From: Brachionus manjavacas
Lineage: Eukaryota > Rotifera > Eurotatoria > Ploima > Brachionidae
Direction of reading: 5' to 3'
Length of the DNA stretch: 64,000 nt
Assembly (NCBI GenBank): GCA_019054805.1
Contig: JAHQIY010000031.1
Coordinates: 186,001 to 250,000 of the forward strand
The translations under genes and the position numbers were made by a program. Shown piece after piece: positions 23,276 to 35,178 of this stretch; position 1 is the stretch's first letter, and every line of letters starts with the position of its first letter. Below the pieces are notes generated by a model, which had not been told where the DNA came from, did no database searches, and saw nothing but the letters and a program-made list of their open reading frames with translations.

Positions 23276-23513
23276 TTCACGTTTTTTACACGTAACTCGT
23301 TTTTCAGCTAGGCAGTTGAATGCGTGATACGATTGAACAGGTTGAACTCCGGTTGTTTTCGATACAAAATTGTCTTGGTCCCTCCAAAACATGCATTTGT
23401 ATTCAACAAACTCGTAATTGGTTCGATCTGGCTTTAGGTACGACTTGTTGTTTTTGGGATGATGTAATAATTGGTTTGGCAGTAATTTTCAAAGGCCTTG
23501 TCAAATGTCGCAT
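23276..23513 (-). pseudogene. ZSWIM/MULE-type N-terminal fragment (right arm)
   Basis: This is the mirror of 10,226-10,462, with the same YATFDKAFENYC and YKCMFWR motifs on the minus strand. Confidence 0.4.
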
Positions 23514-23576
23514 ATTTTTCTCCTAATTATATCTGTGACATTTTTAATTCTATAGAACTAAGTGTAAAGCTTACGG

Positions 23577-25139
23577 AATTATTCATTCATTCATTTATTT
23601 CATAAAATTTCGCCTGTCTTGACGATGTTTAAAAAAAAAAAAAAAAAAAAAAAAAATAAGTTAAATAGAACAAAATTAAAATTAGATAAATTGATATAGA
23701 GAATAACAGGATCCATATTTTTAAATGTCTGATTTTTCAGGGAAAAAGGAAGAAATAGTAAGGTAGCAATTACACAATGTAGTTGGGTGTTCAATATATC
23801 TTGCTTGGAAACCTTCTTTGTATTCCTCCCCAAGTCTGACAACCAATGGAATAGAATGACTCAGTCCTGCCCTAACATATCTCTCACTTAACTCAAAAAG
23901 TCGATTTGAGACTGTTAGTAGTTTAAGTTTATTATATGCTTCATGATGCATTATGTTGGAGGGAGTATCATATTTTAGTTTCAAGATGGATCTAACTGCT
24001 GAATTTTGCAATTTGTAATTTTTTAATGTGATTTCTGTGAGTGAATTTAAACAAGGAAAAGAATAATCGAGAATTGATTAAGGATTTGTATAGATTCCCT
24101 AATGTTTTGGGTTTAAGGCCCCATTTTTTATTCGATAGATATTTAATAATATTTAGTCTTGAGTTACAGCGCTCTTTTATCTCATCCACTATTAAACTAA
24201 ATGTAAGTTTTGAGTCTAATGTAATTCCTAAGAACTTAACTTTTTCTTTTAGATTTTAACTGTTATCATACAATTTTAGGTCAAGATTAGTTTTTTTTCT
24301 AGAGTTTTTTCACAGATAGTGTAGCATGACCTTTCAACAGACTTGTTCATTTTCCATTTCAAAAGCTTTTTTTCAATTTCTTTTAAGTACTTATTAATTA
24401 AACTCTCGAGATTTCCTTTCTTTTTTAAAAAAAAAAGGTAGCTAAGTCATCTGCAAAAAGAAGAGAGTATTTGCTATTGGTATGTCATTAAGCTCATATT
24501 TCTTTTAGGTATGTCATTAATGAAAATGCTGAAAAGAAGCGGACTAATTACTGATCCTTGTGGAACCCCTGCTTTAATTAAGTATTGGTCACTCAAATGT
24601 CCGTTTACTTTTATTGTAAAAGATCTGGAATCGAGAAATGATCTGATCCAGAAAATAAGATAAGGAGGAAGATTAGTTTTAATTAGCTTATAAATTAGTC
24701 CATCATGCCAAACTCTATCGAAAGCTTTAGAAATGTCAAAATATAAACCGCAGACTTTTTTCTATCTATTAAAAGATTCTACTCCTTTGTGAATAAGAAA
24801 ATTAAGATTATCCGCTGTGCGCCTATGTTTTTTAAATCCTGATTGCTCAATTATAAGTAGGTTGTTTCTTTCAAGGAAATGGTATATTCTTGTTTAAATA
24901 AAACGTTCAAGTAACAAACTAAGGCAACTGGTCATAATAATAGGACGATAGTCAGAAGGGTCCTCAGTGGGAGGAGATTTCTTTGGGATCATAGTTATTC
25001 AAGCTATTTTCCAGGTTTAAGGGACATTACCTTATTCCAAACTCATGTTAAAAAGATGACTTAATTCAACTAAAGACTGATAAGGGAGTTTTTTTAACAT
25101 TAAGTTGTGTATGCCATCTTTACCTGATCCTGACACTAT
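23577..25139 (-). mobile_element. LINE-F RT relic (right arm)
   Basis: This is the mirror of 8,599-10,162. It has the minus-strand RT motifs YFDISKAFDRVWHDGL and AGVPQGSVISPLLF and the C-terminal LKYDTPSNIMHHEA. The 3' end with ATTCATTC repeats is at about 23,580. Confidence 0.85.
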
Positions 25140-26705
25140 TTGGAAAATAAAATATTTTTCATTGACAAATCTAACTTGACAATAAGTTCAATTTTAATAT
25201 CAATGTTGAATGAATCACCGAGCTTCGATAGCAGAAAGTTTAACTGGAAGTATGGTGACTACGTCGCCATGAGCAAGCACACACAACACAATCGACTGGC
25301 ATTCAGCACTCAACAATCGACTCAAGACAAGTCCGCGGGAGTCGACCAAGTAGCAACGCACGCGCTTAAGATATGTTCCAAGGAGCTTGCTGGACCTCTC
25401 TCACTTATTTTCTCACAGTCTCTTAGCTCATCTACACTTCCCAACGAATGGAATATTGCAAATGTATCACCTATTTATAAGAGTGGAAGTAGAACCGCAG
25501 TTGGCAATTATCGCCCAGTCTCTCTTACCTCCCATGCAAGGTCTTGGAATCACTCATTAAGGACTACATTGTCAAGCACCTGGACAAACACAATTTGATT
25601 ACCAAGAAACAACATGGGTTTGTGGCGAACAAGGCATGTGTAACCAACCTGCTCGAAACAGTTGATTACCTGAAGGGCTGCGCCAGTCGTAAAGAGCCTG
25701 TAGATATAATATACCTGGACTTCGAGAAGGCGTTCGACAAGTATCACACGAACTGCTCCTGGTAAAGCTAGCAGCGTACGGCATTCCCGATCTCATTGTA
25801 AGCTGGATTTGTAACGTCCTGAGCGGTCGAAGACAGAGAGTAGTCATTGGCGAGGCAGAATCGTATTGGGTACCAATAACGAGTGGCGTTCCTCAGGGTT
25901 CGGTCATTGGCCCGCTTCTTTTCATCATTTTCATCAATGATATGCCGGACGTGTGTGGATCTGTTTGTTAAGTGTACGCTGATGACAGCAAGCTAATGAG
26001 CTCGGTACTACGTGCGGTGAACTCTAGGAGGCTCCAGTCTGACCTCAACCGTCTTGCAGAATGGTCCGACACCTGGCGAACGAAATTCAACGAAAAAAGT
26101 GTGTGTTCACAACGGTTGCTACGAGTACATACAGGCGATCATACACTCGAAAAGACCACAAAAGAGCGAGACCTCTGAATCATTATCACAAATGACCTAA
26201 AGTGGACTGAGCAGTCCAAGAGAGCGGCGGCAACGATGATAGCGTGCCGAATCAAGCTTACCTTCTCGTATTTCTCGTTGGACCTGGTGAACTTGCTTTA
26301 CAAAACGTTCGTACTGCCTTACTTGGAATTTGCAGTCGGTGCCTGGAATCTTTTTCGACGGGGAGACATTAAACTGCTTGAACAGGTGAAAAGGAGATTC
26401 TCGCTAGTTCAAAGCTAGTTCCTGAACACAAATCGAAACCCTACGTTGAAAGAAGAGAAGCTCTCGGTTGGACCACACTAGAAGACCGGCGTAGTCGAGG
26501 TGACCTCATCCAGCTCCATAAGATTCAGCACAGCTACGACCACGTATGCTTTATAAACGGCGATCAAAGGCTTGTCCAGTAGGGAACACCAAAAATTTTC
26601 ATCGTGCAATTGAGCACCAGTTGGTTCGAAACTACGAGGCACGTTACAACTTCTTCACGAACAGGACCGCAGAACAGGACAATTTTGACGATAAATTGTA
26701 AAAAT
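25140..26705 (+). mobile_element. LINE-B, truncated CR1/jockey-like LINE (right arm)
   Basis: This is the mirror of 7,031-8,598. On the plus strand: SFDSRKFNWKYGDY, SAGVDQVATHAL, NYRPVSLTS, IIYLDFEKAFDK, VFLRVRSLARFF-type frame changes around GVPQGS, YADDSKLMSS and the C-terminal RRGDIKLLEQVKRRFS. It is frameshifted in several places. Confidence 0.85.
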
Positions 26706-27148
26706 GTTATATCTTGTTTACATTTGCGTTGCTAAATTTTAAGTTAACTTAAAATCATCAAAAAGAATCAAAATGATTATTTAAAAGTTGCATATGAACT
26801 CAAAAGAAAACGTGAATTTCTTCGTACCTACATGACTTTCCTTTTCTAAGTGATGCATTAAAATAAATACTCAATTGGTTAATTTTTATTTTGAAATACA
26901 ATTATTATGTTAATATTGAATTTGAATATCGAAAAAGTTAAATTTACTAATTGATATTAAGATTAGTGAAATTGAAATTTCAATATAACTGATATTCAGG
27001 TTTATAAGTCTCCTTTATTCTTTTACAAATCGAACCAGAAAGGCTGAAAAAAATAATCAAAGACAATTAAATATTTGTTCTTTATATTAGATTTATTTTC
27101 ATAATTGGATTACAAAAATCTCTTCTTGTCTTTAGAATTATAGCTCTA
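26706..27148. other. AT-rich stretch without recognisable features (right arm)
   Basis: This is the mirror of 6,570-7,030. Nothing is recognised in it. Confidence 0.6.
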
Positions 27149-27430
27149 TGTAGACGTCTCAAAAAAGAAGTTTGTTTTACACAACTTGAAGCTTGCATAG
27201 GAACACACAATTTACTATATATTAGTTTTTTTAGTTTAAGTAATTGTTAGTTTTTTAGTTTAGTTATAATTTAAATTTTGTTTTGTTTTTTGTTTTGGAT
27301 TTGGACCTCGTGTCCTAATAAAGTTGTAAAAAAACCTTATTGTGATTGATCCGAAACCCTCGAGTCTAGAATAGGACTTGAGAAGTCTGACTGGGAAATA
27401 AAAGCCCACCAGCAGACATAAATATTACAG
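27149..27430 (+). repeat. LTR of the Ty3/gypsy element (right arm)
   Basis: It runs from TGTAGACGTCTC to ATATTACA and contains AATAAAG followed by a GT-rich stretch. It is immediately followed by GTGGTGCCCAATTTGC. It is the only LTR of this copy in the window. Confidence 0.7.
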
Positions 27431-30400
27431 TGGTGCCCAATTTGCTGAACAGTTTACAAACAGTAAACGTTCGGAACGAACTCACGAGAAGGAAAGAATT
27501 TTGGTGGTAGTGTAGGTTAGTTTGCTGAAGCAGCGAGTGGATTTGTGTAGACTAGGGACGCAGCGACGAGACGTCTAACAATCAAAGAAGTTGTGCAATA
27601 CTGAATACACGTGTAGAAACCACATTAGGGAAATTTTATTTGGCGAATCGACTATAGATTTAGTGATCCACGTGGAGGAAAGAAATTAAAAATCCTTTTT
27701 AATCAGCGCATATAAAAAGAAAACTCTAGGAAATAGCCATTCCAATTCACGAAACATTGGAACTCCTGTCGATCATAGCAACAGCTTTGTTCGGAACACG
27801 GAGTGAAACAAAGAAAGTGGCTGAAGACGTCGTGGTACCAAAAGCGTGGTTCGAACACTATTTGGAGATAGTGGAAACCACGTGGACCGATTATTACGTC
27901 GGGTTCATAGCGACACTATTCAGCATCATAGTGATAAGCACTTGGTATAGAACAAAGCGTCGGAACAAAACTTTAGACGATAAGTTCAACAGAATCGACG
28001 CGAGATTCGATCAATTGATGGGAAATATCAATAATAGACCCCAAGACTTCATATGCTCAAATGTTAACACGAACAGGTTGGACATTAAAAAAGCAATGGA
28101 GACTACAAGGACATCATCCATGGAAGCAAAGAGGCAAACATCGCCGGAAATTTCAGATAGCATATTAACAACCCAGACGTCTGATATTGGACCACCCAAA
28201 AGCTGTAGCACACCGACCACAAAACAAACAAGGGAATGGTACAATGACCATAACTGGATCGAAGGTCAACCAAAAAAAGTACTTATCGAAGAAGTGAACC
28301 CCACCGCACCGAGAGCGGACAACACTTTTGTCGACCCGAGTAGACAAGTGCGATTTAAAATACCCAACACATTGAACCAGCACAACTCCGGACAAAAGAT
28401 TGAGACAATCAATCCATACCCGATATTATTTGTTTCACCACCAGACAAATTTGACTCCAAAAGAACTTCGATATAAGACTTCGATATGTTCATCGAAACA
28501 AACAACATCAACTCACACAAATTGAACATTGTCATTGCACATTTGGACCATGAAACAAGAAAGATCATTGAAAACAGCCAGTTCAGTCTAAATGAAGAAA
28601 CTGCTTATGCGGAATTGAAAACACTTTTAAGCCAACTCTACGGAAGAAAAACTACTCCGAATCTGGAACTTAAAAGGCAGTTCACGGAAAGAGTTCAAAG
28701 TTTCCACGAAAACGTCTACCTATACGCTTCACAACTTAAAGTAATGTCCAAACAGTCTTATTATGAACTTTTACCATATCAAAGGGACAATCTGGTGAAG
28801 GAACAGTTCATACGTGGACTAAGAGACAAATTTCTGCGCACACGACTACAGATCATAAGAGAAGAAATGTCATTAAAAGACATTATAGAGGAGGCGGCCA
28901 GATATGAAAGAGCGGTCGAAGACGTCCAAGAAAGAACAAAAAAAGTGGATTTCGAAGAGAAAATGGAAAAACATTTTTACAAACCACAACCAACACATAA
29001 TCTTCAAACAACACAACAACAAAACACGCCAGGGTCCGATCAAATTATTTGCTACAACTGCAAACAAGAAGGACACTATAGCAGGAGTTGCCCGCAAAAA
29101 CCGAAATACACAGTAAACAACATTGAAACGACACCAATGCACGGATTTTGCAAAATTAACAATATTGGCGTAAGATTTTTGGTAGACACAGGTTCTAAGC
29201 ATTCAATCCTGAGCGCAAAAACATGTCGAAAGCTAAGATTAAAGCCACAAAAGAGCTCAATCGAACTGCATAACGCTGATGGGAATAAAATAGGAATAAT
29301 CGGTCGGGCCGATGTAGATGTCAGAATAAACAATGAGTCATACAAGATTGGAATGATTATAGTTGAGAATTTAGTCAACGAAATGATTTTGGGTGTAGAT
29401 GATCTCAACAAATTTAGAAACCAAAGACGTCTTGTAAATGCGTTAAAACAGTGGACCTCTAGCACATTGCGTAAACTCAAACCAGGAAAATTTAGAAACC
29501 CGGCTAAAAAGCTGACCCAAATGAAGAACAAAATCGAAACTACACAAAAGGAAACCAATGACATTTTAAAAGCAAACGATGCTTCCAAAATTACGGGAAA
29601 AGTATGTAAAACAACTGCGTTAGCGGTTATAAACAAAATTCAAGAAAAAACATCTATCAAACAAGAATTTAGCGAAGAACAACTCGAGAACGCGAGAAAA
29701 AAGATAGACGAAAGGGTTACCGAAATTTCAGCCACTAACCTGACAGATCTTACACCAACAGACAAAACACAGCACACCATCGAAGTAACCGATAAAACAC
29801 CGTTTCATATCAAAACGAGACCGGTACCATACGCCAAGAAAGAGGAATTCAAGGCATTAATCGAAGAAATGCTCGAAGCCAACCTTATCAGACGTTCAAA
29901 ATCCCCTTACTCCTCACCTGTCCATCTAGTAAAAAAGCCAGAGGGCGGAATTCGCATGACAATTGATTACAGGAAATTGAACAAAAGAACGGTCAAAGAC
30001 AATTACCCTCTGCCAAGAATAGACGTCACCCTGTACAGCCTTAAAAATTCAAATATTTTCTCAAAGATAGACTTTCATTCAGGGTACTTCCAAATACTTA
30101 TGAATCCTGAAAGCAGACCACACACAGCATTCAGTTGCGAGTACGGATTGTTCGAATTCAACGTCATGCCAATGGGATTAACCAATTCCGGAGCAACTTT
30201 CCAGAGGCATATGGATAATGTTTTTAAGGACTTAATTTATAAGTTCCTTATGGTCTACATCGACGACATTATTGTATATTCAGAAACAATAGAAGAACAC
30301 TTCGAACACCTAAAGCAAGTATTTGATATTATAAAAGAACAAAATTTAAAGATCAAACCGAAAAATGCAAGTTTTTTCAAACGTCTATTGATTTCTTAGG

Positions 30401-33021
30401 ACACACAGTTAGCAACGGTGAAATCAGACCATCAGCCGAAAAAGTAGAAGCCATTAACAACCAAAAGAAACCCGAAAACGTTGAGAACATCCAATCGTTC
30501 ATCGGTATGGCTACACACTATAGAAAGTTCATCAAGGATTTCGGTAAAACCGCATGCCCTCTACATGAACTCTGCGCCAAAGACGTCCCTTTCGTCTGGA
30601 ATGACGAATGCCAGGCCGCTTTCGACAAGCTAAAGGAAGCGCTTACCAATGAACCAGTCTTGACAATACCAGACTTCAAAAGCGTTTTTATTTGGAAACA
30701 GACGCCTCGAATAAAGGAATTGGCGCCGTGTTTTCACAAATGGACTCAGAAAACAGACTAAAACCTATAGCTTATTATTCGAGAAAGTTAAATAAAGCAG
30801 AGCAGAATTACTCCACAGCTGAACGAGAGATGCTCGCCATTGTCAATGCGGTAGAACATTTTAAAGAATTCCTTTACGGTACGGAATTCACTATAATTAC
30901 AGACCATCAACCGCTTAAATTGATAAACAGTGTAAAAAACCCTGCACCTCGCCTCGTCCGATGGATAATCAGACTCGAAAATTACGAGTTCGACATTGAG
31001 TACAGGCCGGGGAAAAGTAATCAAGTGGCGGATGGACTCTCGAGATGGCCAATAGACAAACTAACAGAGACGTCCGAAGACGATAAAGAAACATTCATCA
31101 TAAATAATTTAATAGGAAGGAACTCGATCAACACAATAATGTTCAAAAACATAAAAGGCGATCTGAGTAACCTAAAAAGTGATGAAAACATCGAATGGGT
31201 AAAAAGGGTGATATTAGGCGAGATAATCCCGGAAAAAGATCTAAACAGCGAACAAGCCGATCTCGTTAAACAGTTGAGGTATCTGAAAGTGAGCGAGGGT
31301 CACCTATGGAAGATAGAAGAAAACGGAGGATACGCAATACCTCAATTGGTTGTTCCAAAAGCAGACCGGAAGAAAATAATGGAGCTCAACCATTCCTCTA
31401 TAATGAGCGGACACTTAAAATTCGAAAAAACTATTGATAGAATTAAGAGAAAATTTTATTGGCCTGGAATGAACAAAGACGTCTCAAAGTTCATCGAAGA
31501 GTGCACCGAGTGCCAGAAAACATCCAACACTAAAAACAAACTTCGAATACCATTAAATCCACTTAGGCCAAGTCACCCCTTAGAAATAGTGACCACCGAT
31601 ATCCTGGGACCGCTAAAGACCAGTAAAAACGGTTATAAATATATATTAGTGATTGTGGATCATTTCACAAAATGGGTTGTTCTCTTTGCTCTAAAAAGGA
31701 TCGATGCCAAAACAACAGCACAATACTTATTTAGATTTATTTGTCTGTTCGGTATACCAGACGCCCTTTTATCTGACCAAGGCAAGAACTATCAAGCTCA
31801 ACTGGTACAAGAGCTCTGGGAGTTGTTGGACGTAAGACGTCTACGAACCAGCCCATTCCACCCGCAATGCGATGGCTTATCCGAAAGGTTTAACAGGACT
31901 TAAAAGCGCATGATTACGTGTTTCATCAACAAGGATCACGACAATTGGGATGAGATATTACCCTCCTTGAGTATGGCCTATAACACAGCAGTACACTCAA
32001 CTACAAAATATACACCTTATGAACTCATGTTCGGAAGAAAACCAAAATTACCAATCGACCTGGTTTACGAGGTACCAACATTGAGTCTTAAATTTGACCC
32101 GGAGAGTTTCGCACAGTCAACAAAAGATAGTTTAAGAGAGGTTTTTGGTTTAGTCCGCAAAAACAGGGATGTCAGAGTTCAAAGAAACAAATTGATCTAC
32201 GATCGATATGTCATGGCAGCTAAGTTCAAAAAGGGGGACACGGTCTGGTTAAAAAACGAACAAATTAAAAAAGGCGAGTGTAAAAAGTTTATATTTAATT
32301 GGAAAGGCCCATACATTGTTATCAAAAATATTAACAATATCAACTATATAGTAAAACCGCTGTACAAAAACAAAGGACGTCCCATAACAGTAAACCGAGT
32401 AAGACTCAAAAAGCATTTCGGTAGCCACGACCAATCCATAAACGAAGAAAACAAAGAAAACGTTCACACACGGGAAAAGAGAGTTGGAACTTGGCAATCG
32501 AAAAGAGCCAAAAAAATAGTAGAAAAAGCAAAGAAAACAAGGAAAAACAAATCGATCGGGAACGATCGGAAATCGAAAGAAGGTGAAAATGGAAAGGGGC
32601 TTCTGCAGCCAGAACTAGCACCTGTAATCGACCTTCAAAATCTGACATCGAATGGACAAACTGCCCAGGATGAGAATATCAAGGTCAAGTACAGAACTAC
32701 CCAAAAGACCAAACAGAGTGAAGAAGAGAAAGAGGATCCAACCTTTAAGAATAAAAAAAAAATAGATGACACCTTCGCACCAGATAGACCGGTAAGAAAC
32801 AGGAAGAAGCCCGATTGGTTCGGGCAAAAAGAAAAATAAGACGCCTTGTTATTATAAATATAGTATACTTAAACAACCATATTGTAAATAATATATTGTG
32901 AATATTAGTCAAATGTTTCGTAAGTCAAATATAATCCCACATCATTAAATAAAAAACTCATACACAATTTTCATAATTTTGCAAATTGATAATAACATTT
33001 TCTTTAATTATTCATAAAATT

Positions 33022-33052
<31 letters not shown>

Positions 33053-33778
33053 CAAGAATGCAAGCTGAAGCCAATCAAGTAATGGTACGATGCTATCCAG
33101 CATCGCTCAACTTAAAAACAATCCGCGAATTTTTGGACATCCTCAGGACAAGAATCGGACCCATACGATATGCTCGATTCTTGGCAGAACACGACAGGGT
33201 CGATACCGTCGCCTTCATATCATTTTACGACAAAAACAACATTAAGAAATGCGTGAAGGAAATGTACGGACGTCTGAAAAACCCGGACGATCCAGCTCAC
33301 CGAATCCAATTCAAGACCAGCCGGAACAATCATTTGGATGCCGAGTTTGAGTTCCCCACACGGAGGTAAGAATATACGACCTACAAAGAGAGAACGGGCT
33401 GGTCCACCGAGAGGAGTATAGAGACTCAGACATCTATGAAAAAAGAATTGAGACACCCCTCGTGGAAACCATCGAACCTAAAGATAAAAGCCATTCACGC
33501 ATGAAATTCTTAGACGACTTTTACGCCAAGTACACGGCCAAGACGTCCAAAGAAAAAATCGACCGAATATGGGAGCGAGTGCAAATCAAAAACAATCGGA
33601 TGGGACTGGGTTTCGAGCAGAAGGAGGCCGAAATAGGACAGACCAAAAGAGTAATGATGGAAATTATTACCGATCTGGATCCAACCTTCTAAAACCACAC
33701 TGGTCAAATGACAGACTGGCCCCTCAAAAGAATGGAAAAAGAAATGGAGAAGGCCCATGAAAGATGGATGGAGCACAA
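27149..33778 (+). mobile_element. Ty3/gypsy LTR retroelement, right-arm copy (fossil)
   Basis: This copy is nearly identical to the left-arm copy and has the same parts in the same order: LTR (27,149-27,430), primer-binding-site-like TGGTGCCC, leader region with a membrane segment (27,757-28,476), gag/protease (from 28,486), RT-RNaseH-integrase (to about 32,839) and the RRM-like 3' region (33,058-33,692). It is broken by a few interruptions. A 3' LTR is missing: at 33,779 the sequence changes to a LINE fragment. So this is a truncated insertion, or one truncated by the rearrangement that made the palindrome. Confidence 0.9.
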
Positions 33779-34169
33779 CTAAAACTCCTTGTTGGTCATG
33801 ACAAGATCTAGTGGTCGAGATTTGAGACATTGTATCGTCATCAGGGATATGAGATATTGACGAATCAGGCGAACAGTGCGTTGACTGAGATGAAGCTAAT
33901 GAAGTGTATTCCGACACTTCCGAGCACTCATGGACTTGGTCACATTCCATTTTAACCAGCGAACTATCGAGACCACATGAGGCCATGGTCTCTCCACTTG
34001 GATTCATTCTTTGCTAGCGTTGCTCAATTGAAGAGATCACCATTCTGAGCTCACCATTTCGAATACCCCAGAATCGTTTCTTACCATCATTGCTGGTCTC
34101 AAACTTGAGTTCGCGTCCGTTTATGGTCGCCGATTCCTTCAGTTTTGCATTTCTAGAGTCACGTTCCTC
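33779..34169 (-). mobile_element. LINE-A-family fragment (ORF1 end/ORF2 start), 391 bp
   Basis: It matches LINE-A 17,600-17,990 in the same orientation with scattered mismatches (roughly one per 30 bases), so it is a separate, older copy. It contains the ORF2 start MNPSGETMASCGLDSSLV and part of ORF1. The left junction shares CTAAAACTCC with LINE-A and abuts the sequence outside the right arm. The right junction, after CACGTTCCTC, abuts repeat-block copy 4. It is cut at both ends and so is not a simple insertion. Confidence 0.8.
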
Positions 34170-34171
34170 GT

Positions 34172-35026
34172 AGTAGATTCGAAAGCTTAATTAAATGTTA
34201 TACTAAATATGTGCTTCAACTGCATTAAGATCATCCCCTGTAATAAATTGTCAACATCTCTTTGAGATATTAAAAAAAAATTTTCAAAAGAATGTACACT
34301 ATTTGGCGAATAATAAAAAGTAAAAACAAAAATTGTTTATTATTAAATCTGTTCTTAATAATACAAAAAATGTGTGGACATTTTTTATAAAATGAATTAC
34401 TCAGCTTATACTCAATTTCTTCCATCTCTCAAATTATGTCATTTTATTTATATTTATCAATATTACCTATATTATTAATTTAGGAACAGTGAACAAATAG
34501 TTCACTAAACCCGAGAAAAAGAATTTTTCTCATAATAAGTGAACTATGGTTCACCTTCCCGACCTGACCAATTTATTTAATTTAATTTTAACTTATCAAA
34601 AAAGGAAATATTTTTATATATTTTTTCGATGTATATTTGAATTTCACAGCACCAATTGATTAGATATTTGGACTAGCAAAATTAAAATCAATAAGTCAAA
34701 TCTGAATACATATTTAAAATTTAGTTGTGGTTAGAAATTAAAAAAAAATACTGTTTAATGAACAGTCTTCGAAAGGAAAAAATGCATTTATATTTATTAG
34801 CTAAAAAATAATCGTTGCAAATTCATTTCTAAAGTTAATTTTGTAAAAAAAGACATTTTCTTTTTGCCAAAATTGACATTTTTATTTTGAAATCAAAAAA
34901 ATTAAATAATTTTGCCGAAAGATGAGTCCAAGACCTTTCATTTAATATATAATTCTATATGAACTCGTTTTTCCTTAATTAATAGTAAAAGGTCCAAATT
35001 TCAATGCAAATAGAGTATTGTTCTTT
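34172..35026 (-). repeat. Repeat block copy 4, outside the palindrome
   Basis: It matches 19,543-20,397 in direct orientation over its whole 855 bases with a few percent mismatch. The MITE-like core is at 34,172-34,560, followed by about 465 bases of shared flank. It ends abruptly after TTGTTCTTT, where the two copies diverge. Confidence 0.8.
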
Positions 35027-35178
35027 GCTAGGAAAAAAAAAATTTTTAACTGTCTTATTTAACGGCCAAATTTACATTGAAATCAGGCACCCTCCATTGA
35101 TCTTCATTAGTTCAGACTAAAACTAGAATTGGCGAATTTATTAATTTTAGATAAAAGTATTAATTGTCATTTAGAGTT

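Larger units (their letters stand above)
19518..33723 (-). repeat. Right arm of the ~14.2-kb inverted duplication
   Basis: It is the mirror of 1 to about 14,200. It stops matching both left-side repeat copies just inside 19,518 (after the common TTAAGGTTT). Outside, the sequence continues 55 bases past 33,723 before joining the LINE fragment at 33,779; whether these bases still belong to the arm cannot be told because the left arm is cut by the window edge. Confidence 0.93.
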
